From: an uncultured Novosphingobium sp.
GTDB taxonomy: Bacteria > Pseudomonadota > Alphaproteobacteria > Sphingomonadales > Sphingomonadaceae
Assembly (NCBI GenBank): GCA_937897535.1
Contig: CALCQB010000046.1
Span: 1-14,096 of the forward strand
Length of the DNA stretch: 14,096 nucleotides
Direction of reading: 5' to 3'
Of the stretch, positions 6,878 through 13,011 are shown piece by piece; positions within the stretch are counted from its first letter, which is position 1; each line of letters starts with the position of its first letter. The notes below the pieces were generated by a model. That model was not told where the DNA came from, did no database searches, and saw only the letters and a list, made by a program, of their open reading frames with translations. The position numbers and the translations under genes were made by a program.

Positions 6878-7279
6878 ATGAAGCGAACCTTGATATTTGG
6901 TCTGGTGGCGGCGACTTTACCGGCGCTTCCGACTCCCGCAAGCGCGGCACCGGCAAATGTCATTTATGGCGTTGTTCGCGATGAGACGCTTACCATCTGT
7001 GGCATCAAGATTCCCCTCGGTAACGCCGCCCAGGCGGCTGCTCAGGTACGACAGGCATGCAACGGCAAAGCGCCCAATTCCCCGCCGCAGGTTCAGGCCG
7101 AAACCGAGGGAGTGGTCTTTTTCGATCCCGGCTCGATGGCAGTGGTCGGGACCGGACGCCAGCCGCCGCCGCGTCCGGGCAAGGACCCCCGCTGGACCAG
7201 AAATGCGCTGAACAACCTGTCGCGCCAGCTCAAGAACGGGCCGCCGATCCAGCTGCATGCGATCGGACACCAACACTAG
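6878..7279 (+). CDS. Unrecognised small secreted protein
   Basis: The 133-residue product begins with a clear Sec signal peptide, MKRTLIFGLVAATLPALPTP, with a probable cut after Ala-Ser-Ala at residues 21-23. The mature part of about 110 residues has two cysteines, Cys41 and Cys61, spaced for one disulfide, an Ala/Gln-rich helix between them (GNAAQAAAQVRQA), then a Pro/Arg-rich stretch (RQPPPRPGKDPRW) and a polar C-terminus ending in GHQH. I recognise no family or catalytic motif. AGGAGG sits seven bases before the ATG and overlaps the stop region of the upstream gene, so the two form an operon. It ends 25 bp from the convergent dimethylargininase gene, with no convincing terminator between them. 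Confidence 0.72.
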   Translation: MKRTLIFGLVAATLPALPTPASAAPANVIYGVVRDETLTICGIKIPLGNAAQAAAQVRQACNGKAPNSPPQVQAETEGVVFFDPGSMAVVGTGRQPPPRPGKDPRWTRNALNNLSRQLKNGPPIQLHAIGHQH

Positions 7280-7304
7280 GGCCTCGATCTTCGGTGATGG
7301 GAGT

Positions 7305-8090
7305 TCAATCGCCTCGCCAGCGCAGCGACATGCAGGTGAACCCGGCATCGATCGCCGCGATCGCGTTGTTGGCGAGCGGGACGACGTTGAGCCCATGGGC
7401 GTCGAGCGCTTCGAGGATCCGGGGGTATCCGGCCCCGGCCAGAACCCGGTCATTGACCCGCAGGACGTTGGCGCCGCCCTCTTCGCCTTCGGGCACCTCG
7501 ATCACCCGGTAGCCCGCGAAGATCCCGGTCGCGGCCAGAGTTTTGGTGGCGAGCACGGTCTCTTCATCGAGCAAGGAGGAGGCGGTCTTGAGGTGCAGCA
7601 CTTCGGGCGGGGTCGCCGCCACTTCGGCACGGTAGCCAAGTTCGGCCAGCAGTCCGGCCAACGCTTCGGCACCTTGGCGGTCGGTGCGGGCGGACAAACC
7701 GATCAGAGCCTTGCCCGGCAGAACCAGCACATCGCCGCCATCGGCGTGACCGCGCGGAAGATCGAGCACCCGATCGAACATCGCGGCAAGCGTCGGCCGC
7801 AGGAACTCGCCCTCGGCCTCGCGGCTCGGGGCGCCGGGTTTGAGCACGATCGCACCTTCGGGAAAGACCAACGCCGGGTCTTCGACAAAGATCGCATCGG
7901 GGAATTGCTCGAGCGGATCGAGCAGGGTCAGTTCCAGCCCGGCAGCGGCCAGCGCCGCGGCATAGCCGCCATGCTCGGCCAGCACGTCCGCAAACGCCGG
8001 ATCGGCCCCGCCCCCGGCGCGCAGGCCCTTGACCACGCTGGCTCCCGGACGGCGCAGGATCGCGCGGTTGAATTCGAACACCGGGGCCAT
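7305..8090 (-). CDS. Dimethylarginine dimethylaminohydrolase (DDAH)-like hydrolase
   Basis: The 261-residue protein has the pattern of the DDAH branch of the guanidino-modifying superfamily, which splits methylated arginine into citrulline and a methylamine. Visible parts: FPDAIFVEDPALVF (63-76), the acidic DGGDVL loop (117-122), VLHLKTA with the probable catalytic His166, and the C-terminal FTCMSLRW with nucleophile Cys253. All catalytic positions are filled and length is normal. Related arginine deiminases or ornithine-forming members cannot be excluded from sequence alone. The ATG at 8090 has GGAG eight bases upstream. A strong hairpin lies in its short leader (8110-8141). Confidence 0.85.
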   Translation of the reverse strand: MAPVFEFNRAILRRPGASVVKGLRAGGGADPAFADVLAEHGGYAAALAAAGLELTLLDPLEQFPDAIFVEDPALVFPEGAIVLKPGAPSREAEGEFLRPTLAAMFDRVLDLPRGHADGGDVLVLPGKALIGLSARTDRQGAEALAGLLAELGYRAEVAATPPEVLHLKTASSLLDEETVLATKTLAATGIFAGYRVIEVPEGEEGGANVLRVNDRVLAGAGYPRILEALDAHGLNVVPLANNAIAAIDAGFTCMSLRWRGD

Positions 8091-8109
8091 TGCGACGCTC
8101 CAAATAGCA

Positions 8110-8141
8110 GGGGCCGGAACGCGGCGTCGCGTCCCGGCCCC
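8110..8141 (-). terminator. Strong GC-rich hairpin between the GlsB-type and DDAH-like genes
   Basis: GGGGCCGG (8110-8117) pairs perfectly with CCGGCCCC (8134-8141); inside, ACGCG (8119-8123) pairs with CGCGT (8128-8132) around a four-base loop, with a single A/C mismatch between the stems. On the minus strand it lies 18 bases after the GlsB-type stop and is followed by TGCTATTTGG, not a clean T tract. It may end that transcript or act as a leader structure for the DDAH-like gene. Confidence 0.55.
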
Positions 8142-8159
8142 GCACGAAACCTCAATTTG

Positions 8160-8411
8160 TCAGGCGAACCCGACCTGGCGGGCGACGAAGATCAGCACCA
8201 TCGCGCCGAGGATCGACCAGATGAACCCGGCCGGCTTGAGCTGGGTCCCCGGCTCCTTGTCGAGCATGCTGCCGACGAAGCCGGCGAGGAACGAACCGGC
8301 GATGCCCAGCACCGCACTCTTGATGAAGCCCATCTCGACCGCGCCCGGATAGACGAACCGCGCGAGAATGCCGACAATCAGGCCGACCACGGCCATGCTG
8401 ACGTATTTCAT
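8160..8411 (-). CDS. GlsB/YeaQ/YmgE-family small membrane protein
   Basis: The 83-residue product is almost wholly hydrophobic, with three membrane helices at about 3-20 (YVSMAVVGLIVGILARFV), 31-49 (KSAVLGIAGSFLAGFVGS) and 61-79 (GFIWSILGAMVLIFVARQ). The Gly-rich first helix ending in ARF and the central GIAGSFLAGFVG are typical of the transglycosylase-associated GlsB/YeaQ family, often stress-linked and of unknown activity. I chose the ATG at 8411 because AGGGGAAG lies just upstream; a longer in-frame start at 8441 would add ten residues without support. It lies in the same direction as the DUF3617 gene upstream but with a 106-bp gap, so it probably has its own promoter. Confidence 0.87.
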   Translation of the reverse strand: MKYVSMAVVGLIVGILARFVYPGAVEMGFIKSAVLGIAGSFLAGFVGSMLDKEPGTQLKPAGFIWSILGAMVLIFVARQVGFA

Positions 8412-8480
8412 TGTGCTTCCCCTCAACTGGGGCAGGACCACAGCGCCGCTGCCCTTCCTTTAGCTGGGCGCAAGGCATAC

Positions 8481-8509
8481 CAAAGGTCTCGCCAAGTCAA
8501 CCCTTAAGG
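8481..8509 (-). promoter_or_regulatory. Candidate promoter for the GlsB-type gene
   Basis: On the minus strand the sequence GGTTGACTTGG gives a good -35 box (TTGACT) in the gap between the DUF3617 and GlsB-type genes. About 17 bases on is TGCCTT, a poor -10 box. I see no EcfG-type GGAAC/CGTT pair, so stress-sigma control is not supported. Confidence 0.22.
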
Positions 8510-8517
8510 TCTGCAGG

Positions 8518-9060
8518 CTAGCTGCATTCCCCGACCCGTTCGGTGGTGACGGTCTGTTCGACATGCATGGTCTTGCCGCCTGGCCCCGCCATGTCGCGGA
8601 CCACCTGAACCTGCGAACCGGTCGGCGAAAAGGTCCCGTGCGAGGTCGCCTTCATCGTCAGCCCCTGACCCGATTGGCAGGTGAAGGCCGTATCCAGTGT
8701 GCCGCCCGAGGCCTCGAACTTCTCGAACTGGCATTTGCCCTTGGCCATCTGCTCTTTCATGACATCGAGGCCGCGCTTGGCGGCTTCGGGCGTTACGCAG
8801 CTTTCGGCGCTGGCGGCCTTGCTCATCATCGCTTTCATCCGTTCGGCCATTTGCGGCGGCATGCCGGGGACCTCGATCTTCTGGATCGCCATCGTGGTCC
8901 GGTACTTGCCCGGCTGCATCTGGAACGCGACCTCGGCCGCATTCTCCAGCGCAGTCTTGCCACTGCCGCCACCGGTCTTGTCGTCCGAAGCGGATTGGCC
9001 GCAGGCACCCAGCGCGAGGGCCGAAAGCGCGCACAGTGATTTGCCGATAGAAATTCTCAT
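8518..9060 (-). CDS. DUF3617-type lipoprotein
   Basis: The 180-residue product starts MRISIGKSLCALSALALGAC, a lipoprotein signal with lipidated Cys20 (LGAC), followed by a Ser/Gly-rich tether. The body, QMQPGKYRTTMAIQKIEVPGMPPQMAERMKAMM, then SCVTPEAAKRG, GKCQFEKFEASGGTLDTAFTC and a C-terminal VGECS, matches the DUF3617 pattern common in sphingomonads: a 'PGxW/Y' opening, a Met-rich helix and two or three disulfide-type cysteines. Its role is unknown; the location would be the periplasmic side of a membrane. The ATG at 9060 was chosen because GGGAG lies nine bases upstream and the signal peptide begins there; an upstream in-frame start at 9150 would bury the signal. Confidence 0.85.
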   Translation of the reverse strand: MRISIGKSLCALSALALGACGQSASDDKTGGGSGKTALENAAEVAFQMQPGKYRTTMAIQKIEVPGMPPQMAERMKAMMSKAASAESCVTPEAAKRGLDVMKEQMAKGKCQFEKFEASGGTLDTAFTCQSGQGLTMKATSHGTFSPTGSQVQVVRDMAGPGGKTMHVEQTVTTERVGECS

Positions 9061-9113
9061 GACGTCCGGCTCCCGGATGATTGCAGCGCAGCCCAACCTA
9101 TCACGCGGGGGCC

Positions 9114-9147
9114 ATGCTGCAAGCCGCGGCTTGTCGCTGCGCAGCAT
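9114..9147. repeat. Nested inverted repeat
   Basis: ATGCTGC (9114-9120) is the inverse of GCAGCAT (9141-9147). Between them lie the perfect palindrome CAAGCCGCGGCTTG (9120-9133) and GCTGCGCAGC (9136-9145), which overlap the outer arms. It is 54 bp upstream of the DUF3617 start on the minus strand, so it could be an operator or a leader structure. Confidence 0.5.
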
Positions 9148-9369
9148 CAAAGCCTGGCTGTCGATTCGCGGGATTCATCACCCGCTCGAGGAACCCGGAA
9201 GCACAAGTTGAAGACGGAGTGACTGGCCCCGCGCAAAGTCGTTGTCCGGGTGGATCTTATCATCCGCATCGGCGGGTTCCGCCATGCCGTAACGGCAAGC
9301 GCGCCGCTCGGGTTTGATTACGGCGACATGGCTGGCGCGTGCAAGCCGCCTGCCTATGCGGACAGGTTG

Positions 9370-9414
9370 CCCTGCCCCTTGCGAAGCGCGGAAAACAGGG
9401 GCAAACCCTGCCCC
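9370..9414 (+). repeat. Direct repeat forming mutually exclusive hairpins before the acyl-CoA dehydrogenase operon
   Basis: CCCTGCCCC occurs at 9370-9378 and 9406-9414. Between the copies, AGGGGCA (9397-9403) can pair either with TGCCCCT (9373-9379) or, as GGGGCA, with TGCCCC (9409-9414). The two pairings exclude each other, the layout of an attenuator or leader switch. No T tract follows, so translational rather than terminator control would be the guess. Confidence 0.35.
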
Positions 9415-9437
9415 AACAAACGAACCGGAGAGTGGCC

Positions 9438-10631
9438 ATGGACCTGGAATTCAGCCCCGAAGAGATCGCCTTCCGCGAGGAAGTACGGACCTTCATCGCC
9501 GAGAATTATCCCGCACAATTGCGCGGCAAGCAGGATGAAGGCGACGAACTGACCAAGGAGGATTTCCTCTCGTGGCACCGCGCCCTGCACAAGAAAGGCT
9601 GGGTCGCCCCGGCTTGGCCGGTCGAATACGGCGGCACCGGTTGGACCATCACCCAGCGCTATATCTTCTCCGAGGAAACCGCCCGGGCCGATTGCATCCG
9701 GCTGATGCCGTTCGGGCTGACCATGGTCGGGCCGGTGATCTACACCTTTGGCACGCCCGAGCAGAAGGCCCACTTCCTGCCCCGGATCCTCTCGGGCGAA
9801 GACTGGTGGTGCCAGGGCTATTCCGAGCCCGGTTCCGGCTCCGACCTTGCCAGCCTGCGGACCAAGGCCGAGCGCGACGGTGCTCACTACGTCGTCAACG
9901 GGCAAAAGACCTGGACCACAATGGCCCAGCACGCCGACTGGGGATTCTTCCTCGTCCGCACCGATCCCGACGCCAAGATGCAGGAAGGGATCTCGTTCCT
10001 GCTGATCGACATGAAGTCGCCCGGGATCGAAGTGCGCCCGATCATCACGCTCGGCGGCGAACACGAAGTCAACGAGGTGTTCCTCGACAACGTCAAGGTG
10101 CCGGTCGACCAGCGGGTCTACGAAGAGAACAAGGGCTGGACCTGCGCCAAGTTCCTGCTCGCGCATGAGCGCGTCGGGATTGCCGGGGTCGCCAGCTCGA
10201 AGCGCGGGGTCGAACGGATCCGCTCGATCGCCGCGACCGAGCTTGAAGGCGATAAGCCGCTGCTGGCCAACCCGTTCTTCCGCCGCAAGGTCGCCGAACT
10301 GGAAATGGACCTCGCCGCGCTCGAATTCACCGAGCTGCGCACGCTGTCGGGCATGGCCGCCGGTCATGGGCCGGGTCCGGAAAGCTCGGTGCTCAAGATC
10401 AAGGGCAGCGAAATCCAGCAGCGCCTGACCGAACTGACCCTGGAAATGGCCGGCCATTATGGCGCGCCCTATTTCCGCAGCTTTGGCGAGGGCGACAACC
10501 AGCACGCCGTCGGTCCGGCCTGGGCCAACAAGGCCGCGCCGACCTATTACAACGCCCGCAAGACCACGATCTATGGCGGGTCGAACGAAATCCAGCGCAA
10601 TATCATCGCCAAGATGGTGCTGGGACTGTAA
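9438..10631 (+). CDS. Acyl-CoA dehydrogenase, large subunit of a probable two-gene enzyme (PimC-like)
   Basis: The 397-residue protein is an FAD acyl-CoA dehydrogenase, catalysing alpha,beta-dehydrogenation of an acyl-CoA in the cytoplasm. The FAD/substrate signature WCQGYSEPGSGSD is at 124-136, NGQKTWTT at 154-161, and the C-terminal IYGGSNEIQRN at 378-388. At the place where medium-chain enzymes carry the catalytic Glu (YEGT) there is Gly (YGG); the likely base is instead Glu244 in LLAHERVGIAG, the helix position used by isovaleryl-CoA dehydrogenase and by two-subunit steroid-type enzymes. It resembles what databases call pimeloyl-CoA dehydrogenase large subunit. The ATG at 9438 has GGAGAG upstream. 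The small-subunit gene follows after 13 bp. Confidence 0.9.
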   Translation: MDLEFSPEEIAFREEVRTFIAENYPAQLRGKQDEGDELTKEDFLSWHRALHKKGWVAPAWPVEYGGTGWTITQRYIFSEETARADCIRLMPFGLTMVGPVIYTFGTPEQKAHFLPRILSGEDWWCQGYSEPGSGSDLASLRTKAERDGAHYVVNGQKTWTTMAQHADWGFFLVRTDPDAKMQEGISFLLIDMKSPGIEVRPIITLGGEHEVNEVFLDNVKVPVDQRVYEENKGWTCAKFLLAHERVGIAGVASSKRGVERIRSIAATELEGDKPLLANPFFRRKVAELEMDLAALEFTELRTLSGMAAGHGPGPESSVLKIKGSEIQQRLTELTLEMAGHYGAPYFRSFGEGDNQHAVGPAWANKAAPTYYNARKTTIYGGSNEIQRNIIAKMVLGL

Positions 10632-10644
10632 GGAATTAACCGAA

Positions 10645-11775
10645 ATGGACCTGAGCTACACCGAAACGCAGGACATGCTGCGCGATACCCTCGCGCGCTT
10701 CCTGAACGACACCTACGACTTCGAGACCCGCAAGAAGATGCTCGCCCGCCCCGAAGGCCGCGATCCGGGCATCTGGAAGGCGATTTCAACCGAACTGGGC
10801 CTGACCTGCGCGCCCTTTGCCGAGGAATACGGCGGGATGGGCGGCGGACACCTTGAAAACGCAATCATGATGGAAGAGCTGGGCAAGGTCATCGCGATCG
10901 AGCCGTGGCTGCAGACCGTGGTGATCGGCGGCGGCGCACTCTCCGCAGTAGGCGGCGCGCTCGCAGCTGAAGTGATCCCGCAGATTATCGCCGGCGATTG
11001 CACGATCGCCTTTGCCTATGCCGAACCGCAGGGCCGCTATGATCTGGCCGATATCGGCACCTCGGCCAAGGCCGATGGCAGCGGGTACGTCCTCAACGGC
11101 CACAAGGCCGCCGTCTATGCCGCGCCGTGGGCCACCCACCTGCTGGTGACCGCGCGGACCGGCGGCAGCCGCCGCGAACGCGCCGGGGTCGAGCTGTTCC
11201 TGGTCGATGCCAAGGCCGCCGGGATCACGATGCGCGACTATGCCACGGTCGACGGGTTCCGCGCCGCCGAAGTCTATTTCGAGAACGTCGCGATCCCCGG
11301 TGAAGCCCTGCTGCCCGGTGGGATCGAACTGATCGAACAAGTGGTCGACCAGGCCACCGTCGCGGTCTGCGCCGAAGGCAACGGGATCGCCCGCAAGCTG
11401 CTCGACGGCACGGTCGAATATACCAAGCAGCGCAAGCAGTTCGGCCAGCCGATCGGCAAGTTCCAGGCGCTTCAGCACCGCATGGCCGACATGTTGGTCG
11501 ATGCCGAACAGATCGCTTCGATGGCGCTGATGGGCGCGATCAAGCTCGACCTGCCCGCCGCCCAGCGCAAGGCCGCGGTCAGCCAGGTCAAGGCCAAGGT
11601 CAGCCGCAGCATCAAGGCGGTCGGCCAGAACGCGATCCAGACTCACGGCGGGATCGGGATCACGATGGAACTGGCGATCGGCCACTACTTCAAGCGCAGC
11701 ACCATGATCGAGAACCAGTTCGGCCCGGCCGACTGGCATCTGGAGCGTTACGAAGCGCTGACCCTGCCGGCCTGA
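10645..11775 (+). CDS. Acyl-CoA dehydrogenase, small subunit of a probable two-gene enzyme (PimD-like)
   Basis: The 376-residue protein has the acyl-CoA dehydrogenase fold (MDLSYTETQDMLRDTLARFL; APFAEEYGGMGGG; NGHKAAVYAA; RKQFGQPIGKFQALQHRMADM; QTHGGIGITMELAIGHYFKR), but is diverged. The usual signature region reads AFAYAEPQGRYD, lacking the GSGSD of the partner, and at the position matching Glu244 of the partner I see Ala or its neighbours (about residue 237), so it probably lacks its own catalytic base. QFGQ and QTHGGIG match the half of the FAD site that in alpha2-beta2 enzymes is given by the partner. The ATG at 10645 has AAGGA about ten bases upstream; the frame extends further back inside the first gene without support. 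It ends four bases from the convergent receiver-like gene. Confidence 0.88.
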   Translation: MDLSYTETQDMLRDTLARFLNDTYDFETRKKMLARPEGRDPGIWKAISTELGLTCAPFAEEYGGMGGGHLENAIMMEELGKVIAIEPWLQTVVIGGGALSAVGGALAAEVIPQIIAGDCTIAFAYAEPQGRYDLADIGTSAKADGSGYVLNGHKAAVYAAPWATHLLVTARTGGSRRERAGVELFLVDAKAAGITMRDYATVDGFRAAEVYFENVAIPGEALLPGGIELIEQVVDQATVAVCAEGNGIARKLLDGTVEYTKQRKQFGQPIGKFQALQHRMADMLVDAEQIASMALMGAIKLDLPAAQRKAAVSQVKAKVSRSIKAVGQNAIQTHGGIGITMELAIGHYFKRSTMIENQFGPADWHLERYEALTLPA

Positions 11776-11779
11776 TCGG

Positions 11780-12142
11780 TCAGATCCGCAGACCGGCGAG
11801 CAGGGCGGAGACGTCCTGCTCGCTATAGGGCCTGATCAGATAAGGTGTGCCGCTCCAGCCCTCCGGGATGTCGCTGCCATCGGCAAAGTTGCAGCTGAAC
11901 GCGAACGGGATGGACCGCGCGGCCAGCCGGGCGGCAATCGCCGCGCCCGCCCCGTCAAGGATCGTCGCGGCGACCAGCGCGAAGTCCAGCCGCTCTTCGT
12001 TGGCAAAGTCCAAGGCCGCTGCTTCCGAGCTGGCGGCAATCACGCGCCGAAAGCCCTTGCCCCGCAGCGTCTCCTCCGCGTCCATCGCGACCAGCGGATT
12101 GTCTTCGAACACCAGCACGGTACCGTATTGAGCCATAGTCAT
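11780..12142 (-). CDS. Degenerate response-regulator receiver domain protein
   Basis: The 120-residue product is a stand-alone receiver fold. It begins TVLVFEDNPLVAMDAEETLRGKGF, with the acidic metal pocket kept as Glu13-Asp14. In the usual DLxLLD strand the sequence is DFALVA, so Ala58 stands where the phosphorylated Asp should be; the loop then continues as TILDGAG. The conserved Thr/Ser is Ser83 (FAFSC), while the conserved Lys of KPF/KPY is Arg104 (LIRPYS). Metal binding may remain, but normal phosphotransfer should not. No output domain follows. Two starts are possible, ATG 12142 and ATG 12136; GGAAG suits the first better. It is divergent from the Crp-type gene across a palindrome. Confidence 0.82.
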   Translation of the reverse strand: MTMAQYGTVLVFEDNPLVAMDAEETLRGKGFRRVIAASSEAAALDFANEERLDFALVAATILDGAGAAIAARLAARSIPFAFSCNFADGSDIPEGWSGTPYLIRPYSEQDVSALLAGLRI

Positions 12143-12207
12143 GCACTCTTCCGCTCCGGCCGTTCCGGATCTTGAGGCGCGGCTTGTAGGGTGGGCGCTG
12201 GCATTGT

Positions 12208-12225
12208 CTGCGCACTAGTGCACAG
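12208..12225. promoter_or_regulatory. Near-perfect 18-bp palindrome, candidate operator
   Basis: CTGCGCACTAGTGCACAG pairs at eight of nine positions on each side, with the ten central bases GCACTAGTGC fully self-complementary. It lies in the 128-bp gap between the two divergent regulator genes, about 54 bp from the Crp-type start and 74 bp from the receiver start. It is unlike the CRP (TGTGA/TCACA) or FNR (TTGAT/ATCAA) consensus. Confidence 0.55.
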
Positions 12226-12270
12226 TCTTCATCGGCGATTCGGGCTACGGTCCGGGCACCGGGGGGCATC

Positions 12271-12987
12271 ATGGCGAACGAACCGATTGGCAATAACCTG
12301 CTCGAAGCGCTGCGGCCCGATGACCGCGCCGCGATCGAGCCACTGCTGCGCGCGGTCCGCCTGCCGGCCGGGGCCAGGGTCTATGAACCCGGCGATCCGA
12401 TCGAGCAGTGCTATTTCCCCTGCGGCAGCGCGATCGCCAGCTTCTATGTGGTGCTGGAGGACGGCAGCGCGATCGAGACCGCGATGGTCGGGCGCGAAGG
12501 CGCCCTTGGCGGGGTGGTCAGCAACGGCCGCCTGCCCGCTTTCGCCCGCGCTACGGTGCTCCACGAAGGCTTGTTCCTCAAGACCAGCCTGGCCGAGCTC
12601 GACCGGATCAAGGACGAACGGCCCTCAGTCGAACGGCTGTTCAACCGCTACGCTGATTGCTTCGTTGCGCAGATCTTTCAGACCGTGGCCTGCAATGCCG
12701 CCCATTCGATCGAACAGCGCGCTGCGCGCTGGCTGCTCGCCTCGCAGGAACGAACCCGATCGAGCAGCGTCCAGCTGACCCAGGAGCAGCTCGGCGGGCT
12801 GCTCGGGGTTGGCCGGGCCTATGTCGGCAAGATCCTCGCCAAGCTGCGCAGCGAAGGGCTGGTCGCGACCCGCCGCGGCGCGATCGAAGTGCTCGACGAG
12901 GCCCGCCTGACTCACAGCGCCTGCGACTGCAACGCCCTGATCCGCGCGCACTTCGACGAAGTCCTGCGCGGGGTCTATCCGGAATAG
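12271..12987 (+). CDS. Crp/Fnr-family transcription regulator
   Basis: The 238-residue protein has an N-terminal cyclic-nucleotide-binding-type beta roll at about 15-110 (PAGARVYEPGDPIEQCYFPCGS; VVLEDGSAIETAMVGREGALGG) and a C-terminal winged helix-turn-helix at about 169-205 (LTQEQLGGLLGVGRAYVGKILAKLRSEGLV). The beta roll lacks the Arg/Ser phosphate-binding pattern of true CRP, so cAMP binding is unlikely. There is no N-terminal FNR cysteine cluster; Cys47, Cys51, Cys130, Cys141, Cys218 and Cys220 are scattered. The C-terminal ACDCNALIRAHFDEVL is common in sphingomonad members of this group. The ligand is unknown. The ATG at 12271 has a run of G at 12261-12266 close upstream. It probably controls itself and the divergent receiver gene through the palindrome at 12208-12225, which is inference. 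Confidence 0.87.
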   Translation: MANEPIGNNLLEALRPDDRAAIEPLLRAVRLPAGARVYEPGDPIEQCYFPCGSAIASFYVVLEDGSAIETAMVGREGALGGVVSNGRLPAFARATVLHEGLFLKTSLAELDRIKDERPSVERLFNRYADCFVAQIFQTVACNAAHSIEQRAARWLLASQERTRSSSVQLTQEQLGGLLGVGRAYVGKILAKLRSEGLVATRRGAIEVLDEARLTHSACDCNALIRAHFDEVLRGVYPE

Positions 12988-13011
12988 GATCGTGGGCGGC
13001 CGGTCAGGCGC

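Larger units (their letters stand above)
9061..9437. other. 377-bp divergent gap with several palindromes and no gene
   Basis: This gap separates the DUF3617 gene (-) from the acyl-CoA dehydrogenase pair (+). I see no convincing gene in it: the frames that cross it lack ribosome sites and family features. It holds a perfect 14-bp palindrome at 9120-9133, a 10-bp one at 9136-9145, a 13-bp one (TGCCGTAACGGCA) at 9285-9297, and a set of alternative hairpins at 9370-9414. No clear promoter could be assigned for either flanking gene. Confidence 0.6.

Noticed and set aside
7280..7304. A terminator between the convergent secreted-protein and DDAH-like genes
   Set aside because: Only a weak CACC/GGTG pairing and no T tract; not supported.
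7257..8507. A 416-codon plus-strand frame across the DDAH-like and GlsB-type genes
   Set aside because: It crosses two well-recognised minus-strand genes and a strong hairpin; the translation is rich in Arg, Gly and His with no domain, as antisense shadows are.
8412..8517. EcfG-type general stress promoter for the GlsB-like gene
   Set aside because: No GGAAC/CGTT pair at the required spacing is present in the gap.
9354..10505. A 383-codon minus-strand frame opposite the large acyl-CoA dehydrogenase subunit, and a 317-codon one at 10786-11739 opposite the small subunit
   Set aside because: Both are shadows of genes with clear catalytic motifs; neither has a signal, domain or ribosome site.
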